Shown: positions 43,641 to 53,879, counted from the stretch's first letter. The stretch: 64,000 nucleotides of DNA from Parageobacillus sp. KH3-4 (GCF_022846435.1 NZ_AP025627.1:1894001-1958000); one strand, 5' to 3'. Translations and numbers: made by a program. Notes: a model not told the origin generated them from the letters alone.

Positions 43641-44864
43641 TTACTGCTCCATTTTTTCATTGGATGCTGCTTGCTTCCGCTTACAGGCAATTTCTGTTAA
43701 TATGTCTTCGACGGCATTCGCTGCCTCATGTTCTCCATATGTACGAAACAATCGTCTCGCCTCTTCCAATCGAGGCAATGCTCGAGAAAACGCGCCTAGA
43801 TGTGCCAAAGCATTCCCTTGATTGGCTAAGACGCGGGCATATCCTAGCGGATCGTCTTTAGGACGGCGCACTTCAAGCACCTCTTCATAAAGAGCTACCG
43901 CTTCCCAAAGATTTTCTTCGGGATGAGATGTTTTCACATGCTGTAACGCATTAGCCAGATTGACCGTAGCGCTTGCCCAAAGTTCCGGGTGTGTATCTTT
44001 TTTAAAAATGCGCAAAGCTTCCCTCAATGACTGAATCGCTGTCGCCGTGCGCAAATAGGCACTGCGGTCTAAAGACGGCATGGCCAAATACGCCAATGCA
44101 AGATTCATATGAACAGTAGCATACTCTTCCGGATAAGTGTCTTTTCGATATACTTTCAGTGCTTCATGATAGCATCTGGCGGCTTCTAGAAGAGAACCTT
44201 TCCGTCCTTCGGCGCCTGTTTGATGCACTGTGCCCAATTGAAACCACAGCTCAGCCCTAGCTTCCTGAAAGGACGACATTTCTAAAAGAGCGATGGCTTT
44301 TTGGTATCCTTCTACCGTTTCCTTTCCGTGATCACCAAGCATTTGTTTTGTCGCCGCCCATTCCGCATAAAGCCGAGCGGAAAAAACAGGAGACACGTCC
44401 TCTGCTATAGTAGCGGCTGCGAAAAGAAACGAAAGCCCCGTCGGCCAATCTTTTCGTTGAAATGCATCGTACGCTTGAGTTGCCAGTAAAAACGCTCGTA
44501 TTTCTCCTGCAGTATCACCAAGCGGCGGGGGAGTTTCACATAATTTAAGGCGCCAAGCCACTGCATCCAAAAGAAGGGAGAGGTCCCCTGAGATCGCTTC
44601 TTTGGCCAAAGTATACGTATGTGCTTGCGGATCCAAGATAAAACGGTTGTAAGCAGCTTCCGGTCCTTCGGGCAATAATGCTAACACCTCGTCTTCGCTT
44701 TTTCCCTCAATCGCCGCAGCAAAAAAGCGCCAGCTCTCCGGCCAACTATCCGGGAAATGTCCGCGGAGAAGAAAGGATATGAATTGATCTGCTTCTGGAA
44801 CAGGTGGTAAAAGAAAAAAACCTGCCGCTCCAGGAAAAACACCTATTGGCTGTGGCTGCAGCAC
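43641..44864 (-). CDS. TPR-repeat protein of the hydrogenase locus
   Basis: 407 residues from a GTG at 44864 with AAGGGGAA upstream. At least five tetratricopeptide-like repeats lie between about residues 165 and 390 (SFQEARAELWFQLGTVHQTG, YPEEYATVHMNLALAYLAM, HPELWASATVNLANALQHV, DPLGYARVLANQGNALAHLG). The N-terminal 150 residues are unlike TPR. No signal peptide. Comparable tetratricopeptide proteins occur in group 2a clusters, where they may help assembly or membrane docking. Confidence 0.85.
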   Translation of the reverse strand: MLQPQPIGVFPGAAGFFLLPPVPEADQFISFLLRGHFPDSWPESWRFFAAAIEGKSEDEVLALLPEGPEAAYNRFILDPQAHTYTLAKEAISGDLSLLLDAVAWRLKLCETPPPLGDTAGEIRAFLLATQAYDAFQRKDWPTGLSFLFAAATIAEDVSPVFSARLYAEWAATKQMLGDHGKETVEGYQKAIALLEMSSFQEARAELWFQLGTVHQTGAEGRKGSLLEAARCYHEALKVYRKDTYPEEYATVHMNLALAYLAMPSLDRSAYLRTATAIQSLREALRIFKKDTHPELWASATVNLANALQHVKTSHPEENLWEAVALYEEVLEVRRPKDDPLGYARVLANQGNALAHLGAFSRALPRLEEARRLFRTYGEHEAANAVEDILTEIACKRKQAASNEKMEQ

Positions 44865-44963
44865 TGTTATTCCCCTTCCCTTACTAAATGTGGAAACGAA
44901 AACTGAACCTCTAAACGACTAAAGCCGGCAGGTTCTGCTACACCTGCAAGCAGGCACTCGCTC

Positions 44964-45092
44964 TTGTTCCGTTAAGGATCATGGGCAAACACCTCACTCG
45001 TGTTAGCGTCCTGTCGGCTCGGTGCAAAGCCCGTTTTCCGCTTTATCCTCATCACCCAAATCGCGGGATGAGCTTATATGCTTTTGCAATGA
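44964..45092. repeat. hydrogenase-operon intergenic repeat, copy 1
   Basis: Begins TTGTTCCGTTAAG on the plus strand and aligns with 47769-47880 over about 110 bases (shared blocks: CAAACACCTC, CTGTCG, CTTTAT, AAATCG). It lies between the 100-aa gene and the TPR gene, about 100 bases before the TPR start codon. Confidence 0.6.
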
Positions 45093-45395
45093 TTACCTCT
45101 CCGTCATCGTATCGGAACCAAAAAGTGGTATGCGAAGCGTTCCATATTGATCATCCCATATAGCATCGCGAATTCCCGGCATCACTCCTTCAGGCAAAAA
45201 TTCTTGGACAAATATGCTTCGATCTCCACGAGAATTGCGCAATTTTAACAATAATCCCCCCGCTCCCAAATGACTTACCGGCATCACCCACAGTTCTCCG
45301 CCACGTACTAAAGCGATGGCGGTTCCCGTAGGGAACCGCACCGCTTCTTCGGCGGGAATATGTAGATAGCCCGTTGACGTCAGTTCAAGCTTCAC
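45093..45395 (-). CDS. hydrogenase-locus protein, 100 aa, unknown
   Basis: Starts at 45395 with AAGCTTGAACTG reading MKLELTSTGYLHIPAEEAV, overlapping the protease stop by 11 bases. Beta-rich with glycine turns (RGGELWVMPVSHLGAGGLLLKLRN, DRSIFVQEFLPEG). No cysteines. It resembles small Huc-cluster accessory proteins in size and position only. Confidence 0.65.
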   Translation of the reverse strand: MKLELTSTGYLHIPAEEAVRFPTGTAIALVRGGELWVMPVSHLGAGGLLLKLRNSRGDRSIFVQEFLPEGVMPGIRDAIWDDQYGTLRIPLFGSDTMTER

Positions 45396-45852
45396 TTTTT
45401 TTCCCTCCTAAGCGTTGAAGCAACTCCTCCGCCAAACGATCTAAGGCGGCTTCCACCGTTGGAGACAATCCAAATCCGTACGACAAGTTTTCGGCTTCGA
45501 TCAGGAAAACGGTCACTTTCTTCGGAAAGCGGCTTTTTAGAAGCCAACGGCCTAAGGCAATCGCATGATCCCAGCGGAAATTGTGAAGATTGACATCTTT
45601 TAGGGGAGGAGTTTCCACCTCTTCACCCGGAATCTCAAAAATCGTGCCTGGCTCAGCTCCTGACTTACAGGCATCTACAAGAATCAGTTCATCAGCATCC
45701 CCGATTTGAAAAGCGACATCCATGCCAGCAGTTCCGCCATCCGCCAAGCGGACTCCTGGAGGAACCCCCTGTTCCCACAATTTGCGGATCAGCATAGGTC
45801 CCGCTCCATCATCGCTTCGAAGCAAATTGCCACATCCAATAATAACGGTCAT
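45385..45852 (-). CDS. hydrogenase maturation protease (HycI/HupD family)
   Basis: 155 residues. The family signature GCGNLLRSDDGAGPMLI holds the first nickel-sensing aspartate, ILVDACKSG the second, and NLHNFRWDHAIALG the histidine. The enzyme cuts the C-terminal tail of the large subunit after nickel insertion; the substrate is encoded directly upstream and has the expected tail. RBS GGAGGAATTC. Confidence 0.93.
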   Translation of the reverse strand: MTVIIGCGNLLRSDDGAGPMLIRKLWEQGVPPGVRLADGGTAGMDVAFQIGDADELILVDACKSGAEPGTIFEIPGEEVETPPLKDVNLHNFRWDHAIALGRWLLKSRFPKKVTVFLIEAENLSYGFGLSPTVEAALDRLAEELLQRLGGKKSEA

Positions 45853-46021
45853 ACGAATTCCTCCTTCTGCAAGCGTGCCAGTTCAAAGAGCCATCGTTTC
45901 CATTATCATTCTCTATTTCGCTGTTTTACTGGACGATTAGATTACAGTTGCATGTAAACGTCCGCTGATATGCTGGCACGGCAGAAAAACGCTTCATCTT
46001 AAACGTCGCATATTCGAGATA

Positions 46022-47656
46022 TCAGCACATTTTAATCACTTCATATTTGGCTAACTCTTTATGCGACTTGGCGTCATAAGCATGGACGGTGCAAACAAGG
46101 CACGAATCATAGCTTTGGGCAATATGAGCCAATTCAACCGGATCTTCCGGATTTTTAATAGGTACTCCGATCATCGCTGTTTCGATAGGTCCTCGCTGGC
46201 CATGACGATCTCGCGGTCCAATGTTCCATGCTGTCGGAGTGATGACTTGATAATTTTCAATTTTTCCATCTTTAATTTGAATCCAATCAGCCAAAGCGCC
46301 GCGCGCCGCTTCCGTCGCTCCGAATCCGCGCCCTTCAGGCAATTCTTTCGGCTTGATATAAAACTTCTCGTTTAAATCGATTTGCTTCAACCATTCCTTC
46401 ATGCGCAAATAATATTTCGCGGCTTCGTGAAGGCGAGCCAACACACGAACCATCACGCTTGGTCCGATTTCTTTAATCATATTCAAAAAGAGAGGATCAT
46501 AATCTTGCCACTCCTCAGCACCAGGACGACCAGCGATTACTTGGCGGGCCAACGGGCCTACCTCCAGCGGAGTTTCTCCAATGCCCGGAATATCATAACG
46601 CGGCGCTTTAGCAAACGTATATTTCCCTTCTTTTCGTCCTTCGATCGGATCCACCGGATCGGTTAATCCCTCAAACGGATGGTAAGAACCGCTGCCGCGA
46701 TAGAAAGAATGGGTGTGGTCCTCCCGTATCCGTGCTTGGTCAAAATCATGGAACTTTTCTCCATCAAATATTCCGGAACGGGAAATCAGCGCAGCGTTGC
46801 GTCCTGCAATCGTCGGATAGCGGTATCGCTGTGGATTGAAAAAGCTTCCAGCAGCTAAATAGCGGCCCGGACCCGCTCCGTATTTGTCCAATCCGATTTC
46901 CATGCTGTAGCGAATGAATAGGCCAAGATCGGAATCGCGGTGCTCCGGCTTCTCATCCAACCATGCAAGAACATCGTCCCAAGTCTTGTTTTCCAACCAG
47001 CGTTCAGCGGAACAACCAAGAAGAATTTTCTCCAACCAGTTTTCCCGATAATATTCCAGAATCGAGATAGAGCGAGTAATATCGGACAATGTCGGCGCGC
47101 TGACAACTCCCCCAGGAACCATGAAGCTAGAATGCGGCCATTGACCGCCAAAGATTGCGTAAATTTCCACTGGTTTAGCTGAAACAGTGACGCCAATCTC
47201 ATAATGTTCTCCCTCAAAAGGAGCCCAACGACGAACCACTTCATCATACAACTTAGAAGAGGCGTAATTTCGATGCGTTAACCCAATCGCAAACAAAGCA
47301 TAAAACCAACGAGGAATGCTTTGAATCGTTTCTGCCGCTTGAGCAATATTGCGGATGAGCGTCGCATTCGGCGGTACTTCCGTGCCCCAGGCAGTATCGA
47401 GCGCATAAACCGCTTTCGTGAGATGGCTTCCGCCGCAAATGCCGCAAATCCGAGGGGTAACAATCAAACCGGCTTGCGGATCTTTTCCTTTTAAAATCAT
47501 CTCGAAACCGCGAAACATCGTCGCTTCCGTCCAAGCGTCCACAACAACACCATCTTCAATGGCTACTTTTACGTCCAAATCTCCTTCTACACGCCCCAGA
47601 GAATGTACTTTAATTTCCATTTTGTTCGTTTTTACAATCGTCCCTTGCTTTTTCAT
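46022..47656 (-). CDS. [NiFe] hydrogenase large subunit, group 2a-like
   Basis: About 544 residues from the ATG at 47656; the frame is open to 47701, and the MEIKVHSLG methionine is another option. The L1 nickel site is TPRICGICGGSHLTKAV, the L2 site is DSCLVCTVH followed by a 19-residue tail for protease removal. The usual DPC of L2 is DSC here. RGFEMIL upstream of L1 is also typical. Absence of a Tat-bearing partner and the neighbours (NHL, TPR, Rieske-NifU) fit group 2a, cytoplasmic, H2-oxidising. Confidence 0.93.
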   Translation of the reverse strand: MKKQGTIVKTNKMEIKVHSLGRVEGDLDVKVAIEDGVVVDAWTEATMFRGFEMILKGKDPQAGLIVTPRICGICGGSHLTKAVYALDTAWGTEVPPNATLIRNIAQAAETIQSIPRWFYALFAIGLTHRNYASSKLYDEVVRRWAPFEGEHYEIGVTVSAKPVEIYAIFGGQWPHSSFMVPGGVVSAPTLSDITRSISILEYYRENWLEKILLGCSAERWLENKTWDDVLAWLDEKPEHRDSDLGLFIRYSMEIGLDKYGAGPGRYLAAGSFFNPQRYRYPTIAGRNAALISRSGIFDGEKFHDFDQARIREDHTHSFYRGSGSYHPFEGLTDPVDPIEGRKEGKYTFAKAPRYDIPGIGETPLEVGPLARQVIAGRPGAEEWQDYDPLFLNMIKEIGPSVMVRVLARLHEAAKYYLRMKEWLKQIDLNEKFYIKPKELPEGRGFGATEAARGALADWIQIKDGKIENYQVITPTAWNIGPRDRHGQRGPIETAMIGVPIKNPEDPVELAHIAQSYDSCLVCTVHAYDAKSHKELAKYEVIKMC

Positions 47657-47768
47657 TCTCTTTAAGCACCCCGCTTCTAAAAGACATATGAATCTTTGCA
47701 TATGAAAATCGGCAGTTTCTAACGTACAACATATTTTTTCTGTACACCTTTGCGTATACAGTTTACTT

Positions 47769-47880
47769 TTGTTCCGTTAAGTATCACCGACAAACACCTC
47801 GTTGGCGCTTCGATTCTGTCGACCCGGTTCCTACTTTATTCCAATAACGCAAATCGTGAACTTTCGCTTTTCATCACGGA
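47769..47880. repeat. hydrogenase-operon intergenic repeat, copy 2
   Basis: Second copy of the element at 44964. It sits between the small and large subunit genes, with its left edge 113 bases before the large-subunit ATG and its right edge touching the small-subunit stop. Confidence 0.6.
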
Positions 47881-48845
47881 ACAAACATATCCTCTTTCGC
47901 CCACTTCGGCGCCACTGCCCGCGCCAATGCCGCATTCACAGAGTAGCTGAACGGATCGCTTCCTTGCGGCACTTCTTTTGGAATCGATCCAAGAACTTTT
48001 TGCGTCTTAAACACCGTTCCCGGTGCCAGATCAAAGAATGGGAATTGAGGCTCCGTACAGCCAATGCAAGGCATTCCTGCCCGAGTTTTGGAAGATTGTC
48101 GGTTCCATAGAATGCGGTTGCATGGCGAATGAGTCATTGGGCCGCGACATCCTTGCTCATAAAATAGGCATCCTTTTCGCGTACCTTGTCCGAATTCTTC
48201 AACTGGTTCTTTCCACTCGAAATACTGCACACGCGTACAGCCTGTTTGGGTGAACGTTTTGAAGAACGTTTGTGGACGTTGGAGATCGTCTAAAACAACG
48301 TCTTCCACACGGCCAGTAGCGATCGCAACAAGAATTTGCGTCACCCAGTCAGGATGTGCCGGGCAACCAGGAATATTAATGACCGGCAATCCTGCTTTTG
48401 AACGGAATTGTGTTCCGAGAAATCCCCCGCGCTCTTCTTTCATGTATTGAAGCCCAATCGACTCAGACGGATTCGGTTTTGTCGCCGGAATTCCTCCCCA
48501 GCACGCGCAGTCACCGATTGCAACAACATATTGCGCTTTATGGGCGAAATCCCAAATCCAGTCTTTTTTCGGACGATCCATGAGCATATCATAATGCCCA
48601 GTTCCGTTAGGCCCTTGAATAATTGTCCCTTCTACCACCAAGATATCCAGCGGGATTTCGTCATTGAGAATTTGCTCATAAAGGCGGCGGACTTGCTCGC
48701 CAAACTCCATCGACAAAGAGTGGTGATATAAAATGTTAATGCCGAAATCGGTCACTAAATCAATGACCGTCGGCTCTTCCGCATTTAAAAACGATTGGGT
48801 GTTTCCATTGCACGCACCGCCGTGCATCCAAAGGAGATTTACCAC
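47874..48845 (-). CDS. [NiFe] hydrogenase small subunit, group 2a-like
   Basis: 323 residues from a GTG at 48845, fixed by GGAGGTG seven bases upstream; the TTG at 48860 overlaps that site. No Tat signal. The proximal-cluster motif is GGACNGNTQSF where most families have CTGC, so one cysteine (second of CxxC) is replaced by Asn15. The other ligands are in GDCACWGGIPA, NIPGCPAHPDW, KGCLFYEQGCRGP, HSPCNRILW and MPCIGCTEPQFPF. This substitution is known in Huc-type group 2a enzymes, which hold 3Fe-4S clusters and tolerate oxygen. Confidence 0.93.
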   Translation of the reverse strand: MVNLLWMHGGACNGNTQSFLNAEEPTVIDLVTDFGINILYHHSLSMEFGEQVRRLYEQILNDEIPLDILVVEGTIIQGPNGTGHYDMLMDRPKKDWIWDFAHKAQYVVAIGDCACWGGIPATKPNPSESIGLQYMKEERGGFLGTQFRSKAGLPVINIPGCPAHPDWVTQILVAIATGRVEDVVLDDLQRPQTFFKTFTQTGCTRVQYFEWKEPVEEFGQGTRKGCLFYEQGCRGPMTHSPCNRILWNRQSSKTRAGMPCIGCTEPQFPFFDLAPGTVFKTQKVLGSIPKEVPQGSDPFSYSVNAALARAVAPKWAKEDMFVP

Positions 48846-48979
48846 TTTCTTCACCTCCAAAAATATGAGCCTTTTAGACTAGATTGCGAATAAAACATAT
48901 TCAATTTTTTGCCTCTTCGTTAAGGCATACGCGCTTTCCATCTGGCTCAATAGCTTTAAACAACATTCATTTATTGAAT

Positions 48980-49672
48980 CTATACAGAGCTAGACATATG
49001 AAATGCTGATTTGTCCGCCTCTAAACGCGAGATCCATTCGTCGACCCCTTCTCCGGTACGAACAGAAACTTCGTGAATGCGAATGCCCGGCCGCACCTGA
49101 TTCAGCGCTTCATAAAAACGCTCACGTTGAAAACCTGCCGCTTCCGCTAAATCAATTTTTGTGATGACCGCTGCATCAGCGCTATTGACAATGGTTGGAT
49201 ATTTTACTGGTTTGTCCTCTCCTTCTGTTACGGAAAAGAGAACAACGCGCTGGTTTTCTCCTAAATCGTAACTTGCAGGACAGACGAGATTCCCGACATT
49301 TTCAATAAAAAGGAAATCAATTTTTTCTAAATCCCAATCTTGCAACGTTCGCGCAATCATTTCCGCTTCCAAATGACAAACGGTGCCGGTTGTAATTTGG
49401 CGTACTTTTGCCCCGCTTTGTCGCAAGCGATCCGCGTCGTTTTCCGTAGCTAAATCGCCAACTAAAGCAGCCACTCGATACCGTTTGCCAAGGCGGGTGA
49501 GCACTTCTGTAAGCAGCGTCGTTTTTCCCGCTCCAGGGCTGGAAACAAGATTGACGACATAAACGCCGGCTTTTTGAAATCGCTTTCTCAACTCCCTAGC
49601 AAGAAGATCATTTTTCTTTAAAATGTTCTGGCGAATTTCAACAATTCGAGGATTCAAGGTCAGCTCTTGCAT
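48980..49672 (-). CDS. hypB: hydrogenase nickel-insertion GTPase HypB
   Basis: About 230 residues from the ATG at 49672 (RBS GGTGGAG), overlapping the end of hypA by 35 bases. G1 P-loop NLVSSPGAGKTTLLTE, GDLATENDADRLR, the metal-switch TTGTVCHLEA, FIENVGNLVCPASYDLG, and NSADAAVITKIDLAE (G4 NKxD-type as TKID). The N-terminal histidine-rich nickel store of E. coli HypB is absent. Works with HypA. Confidence 0.95.
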   Translation of the reverse strand: MQELTLNPRIVEIRQNILKKNDLLARELRKRFQKAGVYVVNLVSSPGAGKTTLLTEVLTRLGKRYRVAALVGDLATENDADRLRQSGAKVRQITTGTVCHLEAEMIARTLQDWDLEKIDFLFIENVGNLVCPASYDLGENQRVVLFSVTEGEDKPVKYPTIVNSADAAVITKIDLAEAAGFQRERFYEALNQVRPGIRIHEVSVRTGEGVDEWISRLEADKSAFHMSSSV

Positions 49673-50021
49673 TTTCTTCTCCACCTTCCAAAGCGTACAA
49701 TTCCATCTCTCGTCCCGCAAGCACTTGTCCTGTTTTCGTCCCGCACACAGGACAACGCATAGGAAACGGTTCGGGCAAAATTCGTGTTTCTTGACAGCTT
49801 GGACAGAAAACCGTTACGGGAACATCTTCAATGATCAGTTTTGCTCCTTCTAAAGAAGTTCCTTGAACGACTACATCGAAGGAAAATTCTAGAGCTTCTT
49901 TTACAACCCCCGACAAAACGCCAAGCTTTAAATACAATGCTTTCACTTGCTTTATCCCCGAAAATTCCGCTGCTTCCACCGCTAATTCCGCCAAACTATG
50001 GGCAATAGATAACTCATGCAT
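49638..50021 (-). CDS. hypA: hydrogenase nickel-insertion protein HypA
   Basis: 127 residues from the ATG at 50021 (RBS GAAGGAGATC), fixed by the invariant MHELSIAHSL in which His2 binds nickel. The zinc domain has CPSCQETRI and MRCPVCGTKTG. The C-terminal tail is slightly extended (LEGGEENARADLESSNC). Overlaps both neighbours. Confidence 0.95.
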   Translation of the reverse strand: MHELSIAHSLAELAVEAAEFSGIKQVKALYLKLGVLSGVVKEALEFSFDVVVQGTSLEGAKLIIEDVPVTVFCPSCQETRILPEPFPMRCPVCGTKTGQVLAGREMELYALEGGEENARADLESSNC

Positions 50022-50541
50022 CGTTGATCTCCTTCGATAAGTGTCGCGCAAAGTTAAGGATAAAATTAAGCGCCGGTTGCACTTCGGGATCACTTAATGC
50101 CCGCATCAGACCAATGATCCCCACTCGTTTTGTCCCCGTTTCTGACGCTTCTTTAGAGGCTTGAAACAATGAACGTGACACTTTTCCAATTATTTGCACC
50201 GAACGCACATCCAAAACATCGGATTTGAACAGCTCTTGAACTTGCGGAGAATCAAAGAATTCTTGCATTCGATGCAACGCGGTTAAGGCATGCTCAAAAC
50301 GCGTGATATATTCTGGTCTGGATAAGTTTTGTCGCAAAAGAATAACAAGTTCGTTGATCGAATTAGCAAATTCTGGTCCGCGCCGAAGAAAATTTTCTAG
50401 CATATCTAGCAGAAACGTTACATTCTCCAGCTTATCGAGCAGGCGGATTAGTTGCCCCATCGTCCGAGGGTCTGAAAGCTTTTCAACCAACAAGTGATCA
50501 ACCGGCGCCTCCATGACCGCTCCTTTCCTGACCTCCCCCAT
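50014..50541 (-). CDS. DUF1641 protein, first gene of the hydrogenase operon
   Basis: 175 residues with AAAAGGAGGG upstream. Helical, soluble: DPRTMGQLIRLLDKLENVTFLLDMLENF, then a C-terminal block GLMRALSDPEVQPALNFILNFARHLSKE, the typical end of DUF1641 proteins. The same family sits beside formate dehydrogenases and other redox complexes in bacilli (YrhD), where it seems to serve the complex. Overlaps hypA. Confidence 0.85.
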   Translation of the reverse strand: MGEVRKGAVMEAPVDHLLVEKLSDPRTMGQLIRLLDKLENVTFLLDMLENFLRRGPEFANSINELVILLRQNLSRPEYITRFEHALTALHRMQEFFDSPQVQELFKSDVLDVRSVQIIGKVSRSLFQASKEASETGTKRVGIIGLMRALSDPEVQPALNFILNFARHLSKEINDA

Positions 50542-50894
50542 TACAATCCCTCCTTTTCGATCCCTAATAAAAAAAGGGAGCCGTTTTGGTAAAACATGCT
50601 TTTTTGTTTTTTAATTTGTTATCAATTGTTTCGAATAATAATTATAATAAAATAATTGGAAATTTTGAGATAATTATATCATGTCAAAATCCCATTTGTC
50701 TACCTAAACCAAAACTTTGACAGTCCATTGTCCTACATTGCACTTCTGTAACGCACTTGTCCCCGCCTTTGGCCTGGCGGGGACCTTCCACACGGCTAGC
50801 GAATTGGAATCTACACAAAGTAGCAGCAAACAATCGTTTCCAAATCATAGGCGGCAAAAATTTTTTCGCCGCCTTGCACATCTTAAAAAATGCA
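50542..50894. promoter_or_regulatory. upstream region of the hydrogenase operon
   Basis: Very AT-rich at 50600-50690 (expected promoter site, with TTGACA on the minus strand at about 50686 but no well-spaced -10). A palindrome GGCGGC...GCCGCC at 50850-50873, with A/T loop, lies beyond the beta-glucosidase stop and may mark its transcript end. Confidence 0.45.
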
Positions 50895-52328
<1,434 letters not shown>

Positions 52329-52408
52329 TCATTTATAATTTGCCATAACAGATCATTAATTTATTTTAAAATATTGCACTGTATTGGTTACAACGATATT
52401 TACCTGCC

Positions 52409-52906
52409 TCATAGGTTCTTAAATTCCGGCGTTTCCATCAGGCGCGCGAAAAATCGTTGTTTCGCTTCCCGATACGCTTCCATGCTTTTGCCTTCGTATG
52501 CCTTTTTCAATTCGTCGTATTCCGCCCTATACGCATCATTTGCAAGCAGCACCTCGCGAAATTTCCAGAAAACGTCGAGCTTGGAATCAATGACGGTTAG
52601 CTGGACACCTAGTGGCAGATCGAACGTATCATCTTGGAATGCCCGGAAATAGTCCGTTTGCACGCTTCCTTCGTTGATCGCATATAAGGTCGATAACTTC
52701 TCAACAGCAGCGTTAAACATTTCCGCAGGAACCCGCACTTGAATATCAAGGTCCCCTTTGGTGAGGCTATTGGGAATCGCCGTGCTTCCGACATGCTGCA
52801 CATCTGCTTCCGGCAGCAGGCGCAAAATTTTTTTCTTCTGTTCCAAAAACGTTTTTTCTGCTTGTTCGTGAAAGTGGTTTTGCTCTAAAAAATGCACGCG
52901 TTCCAT
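52409..52906 (-). CDS. GrpB-family nucleotidyltransferase-fold protein
   Basis: 165 residues. ADVQHVGSTAIPNSLTKGDLDIQVRV is the GrpB/UPF0157 hallmark (GS-x10-D-x-D), and QLTVIDSK, FWKFREVLLANDAYRAEYDELKK closes the domain. The fold is that of minimal nucleotidyltransferases, but the substrate is unknown. RBS GGAGGAAAC upstream. Followed by two acetyltransferase genes on the same strand. Confidence 0.88.
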   Translation of the reverse strand: MERVHFLEQNHFHEQAEKTFLEQKKKILRLLPEADVQHVGSTAIPNSLTKGDLDIQVRVPAEMFNAAVEKLSTLYAINEGSVQTDYFRAFQDDTFDLPLGVQLTVIDSKLDVFWKFREVLLANDAYRAEYDELKKAYEGKSMEAYREAKQRFFARLMETPEFKNL

Positions 52907-52921
52907 CTTGTTTCCTCCGAA

Positions 52922-53419
52922 TCACAACAATTTTGCCATGTAATATTCATCCACATATTTGCCGTTTATCAACAGAGAATGCCGTTTGATCCCTTCCTGT
53001 TCAAATCCCATTTTGCGATACAACGATACCGCCCGTTGATTATCGGCGACTACCGTTAGTTCCAAGCGATGGATGCCTTTCGTCCTCGCCCATCGTTCCA
53101 ATTCGGTAAATAGCAGCGTACCGACGCCTTTTCCTCTATGCGAAGCCAGCACGCCAATGACGATATATACCGTATGTTTATTTCTTCTGGCGCGTCCGCC
53201 CCTTGCGACTAAATATCCGACTAGCTTTCCTTCCGCCTCTGCCACCAATATCGTTGAGTTTTCCTCATTCTGCATTGCTTCGATTTGGCCTCGCTGCTGC
53301 TCGGGGTCGAGCGTTCGTTCCCCTGCCTCAAACAGCATAAACTCCGCTTCTTTTTCTACTTGCAAGATGAGATGCGCCAATGCTTCCGCGTCATCTACCG
53401 TCGCATGCTTTATTTTCAT
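52922..53419 (-). CDS. GNAT-family N-acetyltransferase
   Basis: 165 residues starting MKIKHATVDDAEALAHLILQ. The acetyl-CoA loop is VLASHRGKGVGTLLFTELE; NQRAVSLYRKMGFEQEGIK is the RimI-like end motif. The ATG overlaps the stop of the upstream GNAT frame. Probable protein or small-molecule amine acetylation; target unknown. Confidence 0.9.
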   Translation of the reverse strand: MKIKHATVDDAEALAHLILQVEKEAEFMLFEAGERTLDPEQQRGQIEAMQNEENSTILVAEAEGKLVGYLVARGGRARRNKHTVYIVIGVLASHRGKGVGTLLFTELERWARTKGIHRLELTVVADNQRAVSLYRKMGFEQEGIKRHSLLINGKYVDEYYMAKLL

Positions 53420-53879
53420 GCATTTTCTCCCCCCTCTAAATATTCCCTCGCTAAATCGCGGCTGAGATACCGCCCCATCGCCGTTTTTATCTTTTTAAAC
53501 CCTGCTTGTTGGTAAAACGGCTCGTTTCCCGTCGTCGCAATCAAATGAACACAAGAAACATGGCGGAGCTGGGCAAGCAAATCTTCGACGATTGCTTTCC
53601 CGATGCCGCGCTTTTGAAAATCGCGATGCACAACAACATCATAAATGGCGGCATTAAACACGCCATCGGAAAGCGCGCGGCCGAATCCAACGATGCGGCC
53701 GTCAAAAAAGCAAGCGCAATGATATTGCTTGCTTGAAATACCTGCTGGATGACTTCTTCTGTATGTTTTGTCCAGCCAACGGATTCGTACACATCTTTCA
53801 TTTCCCGCCAATTCGCTTTGGATAAATCTCTATCGATGTAAAAGTCCACTGCGATCCCCTCATTTTCTAAATCATCCAA
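53416..53879 (-). pseudogene. GNAT N-acetyltransferase with a homopolymer frameshift
   Basis: The N-terminal frame from 53879 (MDDLENEGIAVDFYIDRDLS... VFQASNIIALAF) must pass to another frame at the six-A run 53704-53709 (TTTTTT on the coding strand). One extra T gives AFFDGRIVGFGRALSDGVF, then VHRDFQKRGIGKAIVEDLL and YQQAGFKKIKTAM to the stop at 53416. Both halves are otherwise intact. A real frameshift, phase variation or read error cannot be told apart here. Confidence 0.8.

Noticed and set aside
34927-50541. CO-dependent or group 1 membrane-bound hydrogenase
   Set aside because: No CODH or complex I-like membrane subunits, no Tat signal on the small subunit and no cytochrome b gene.
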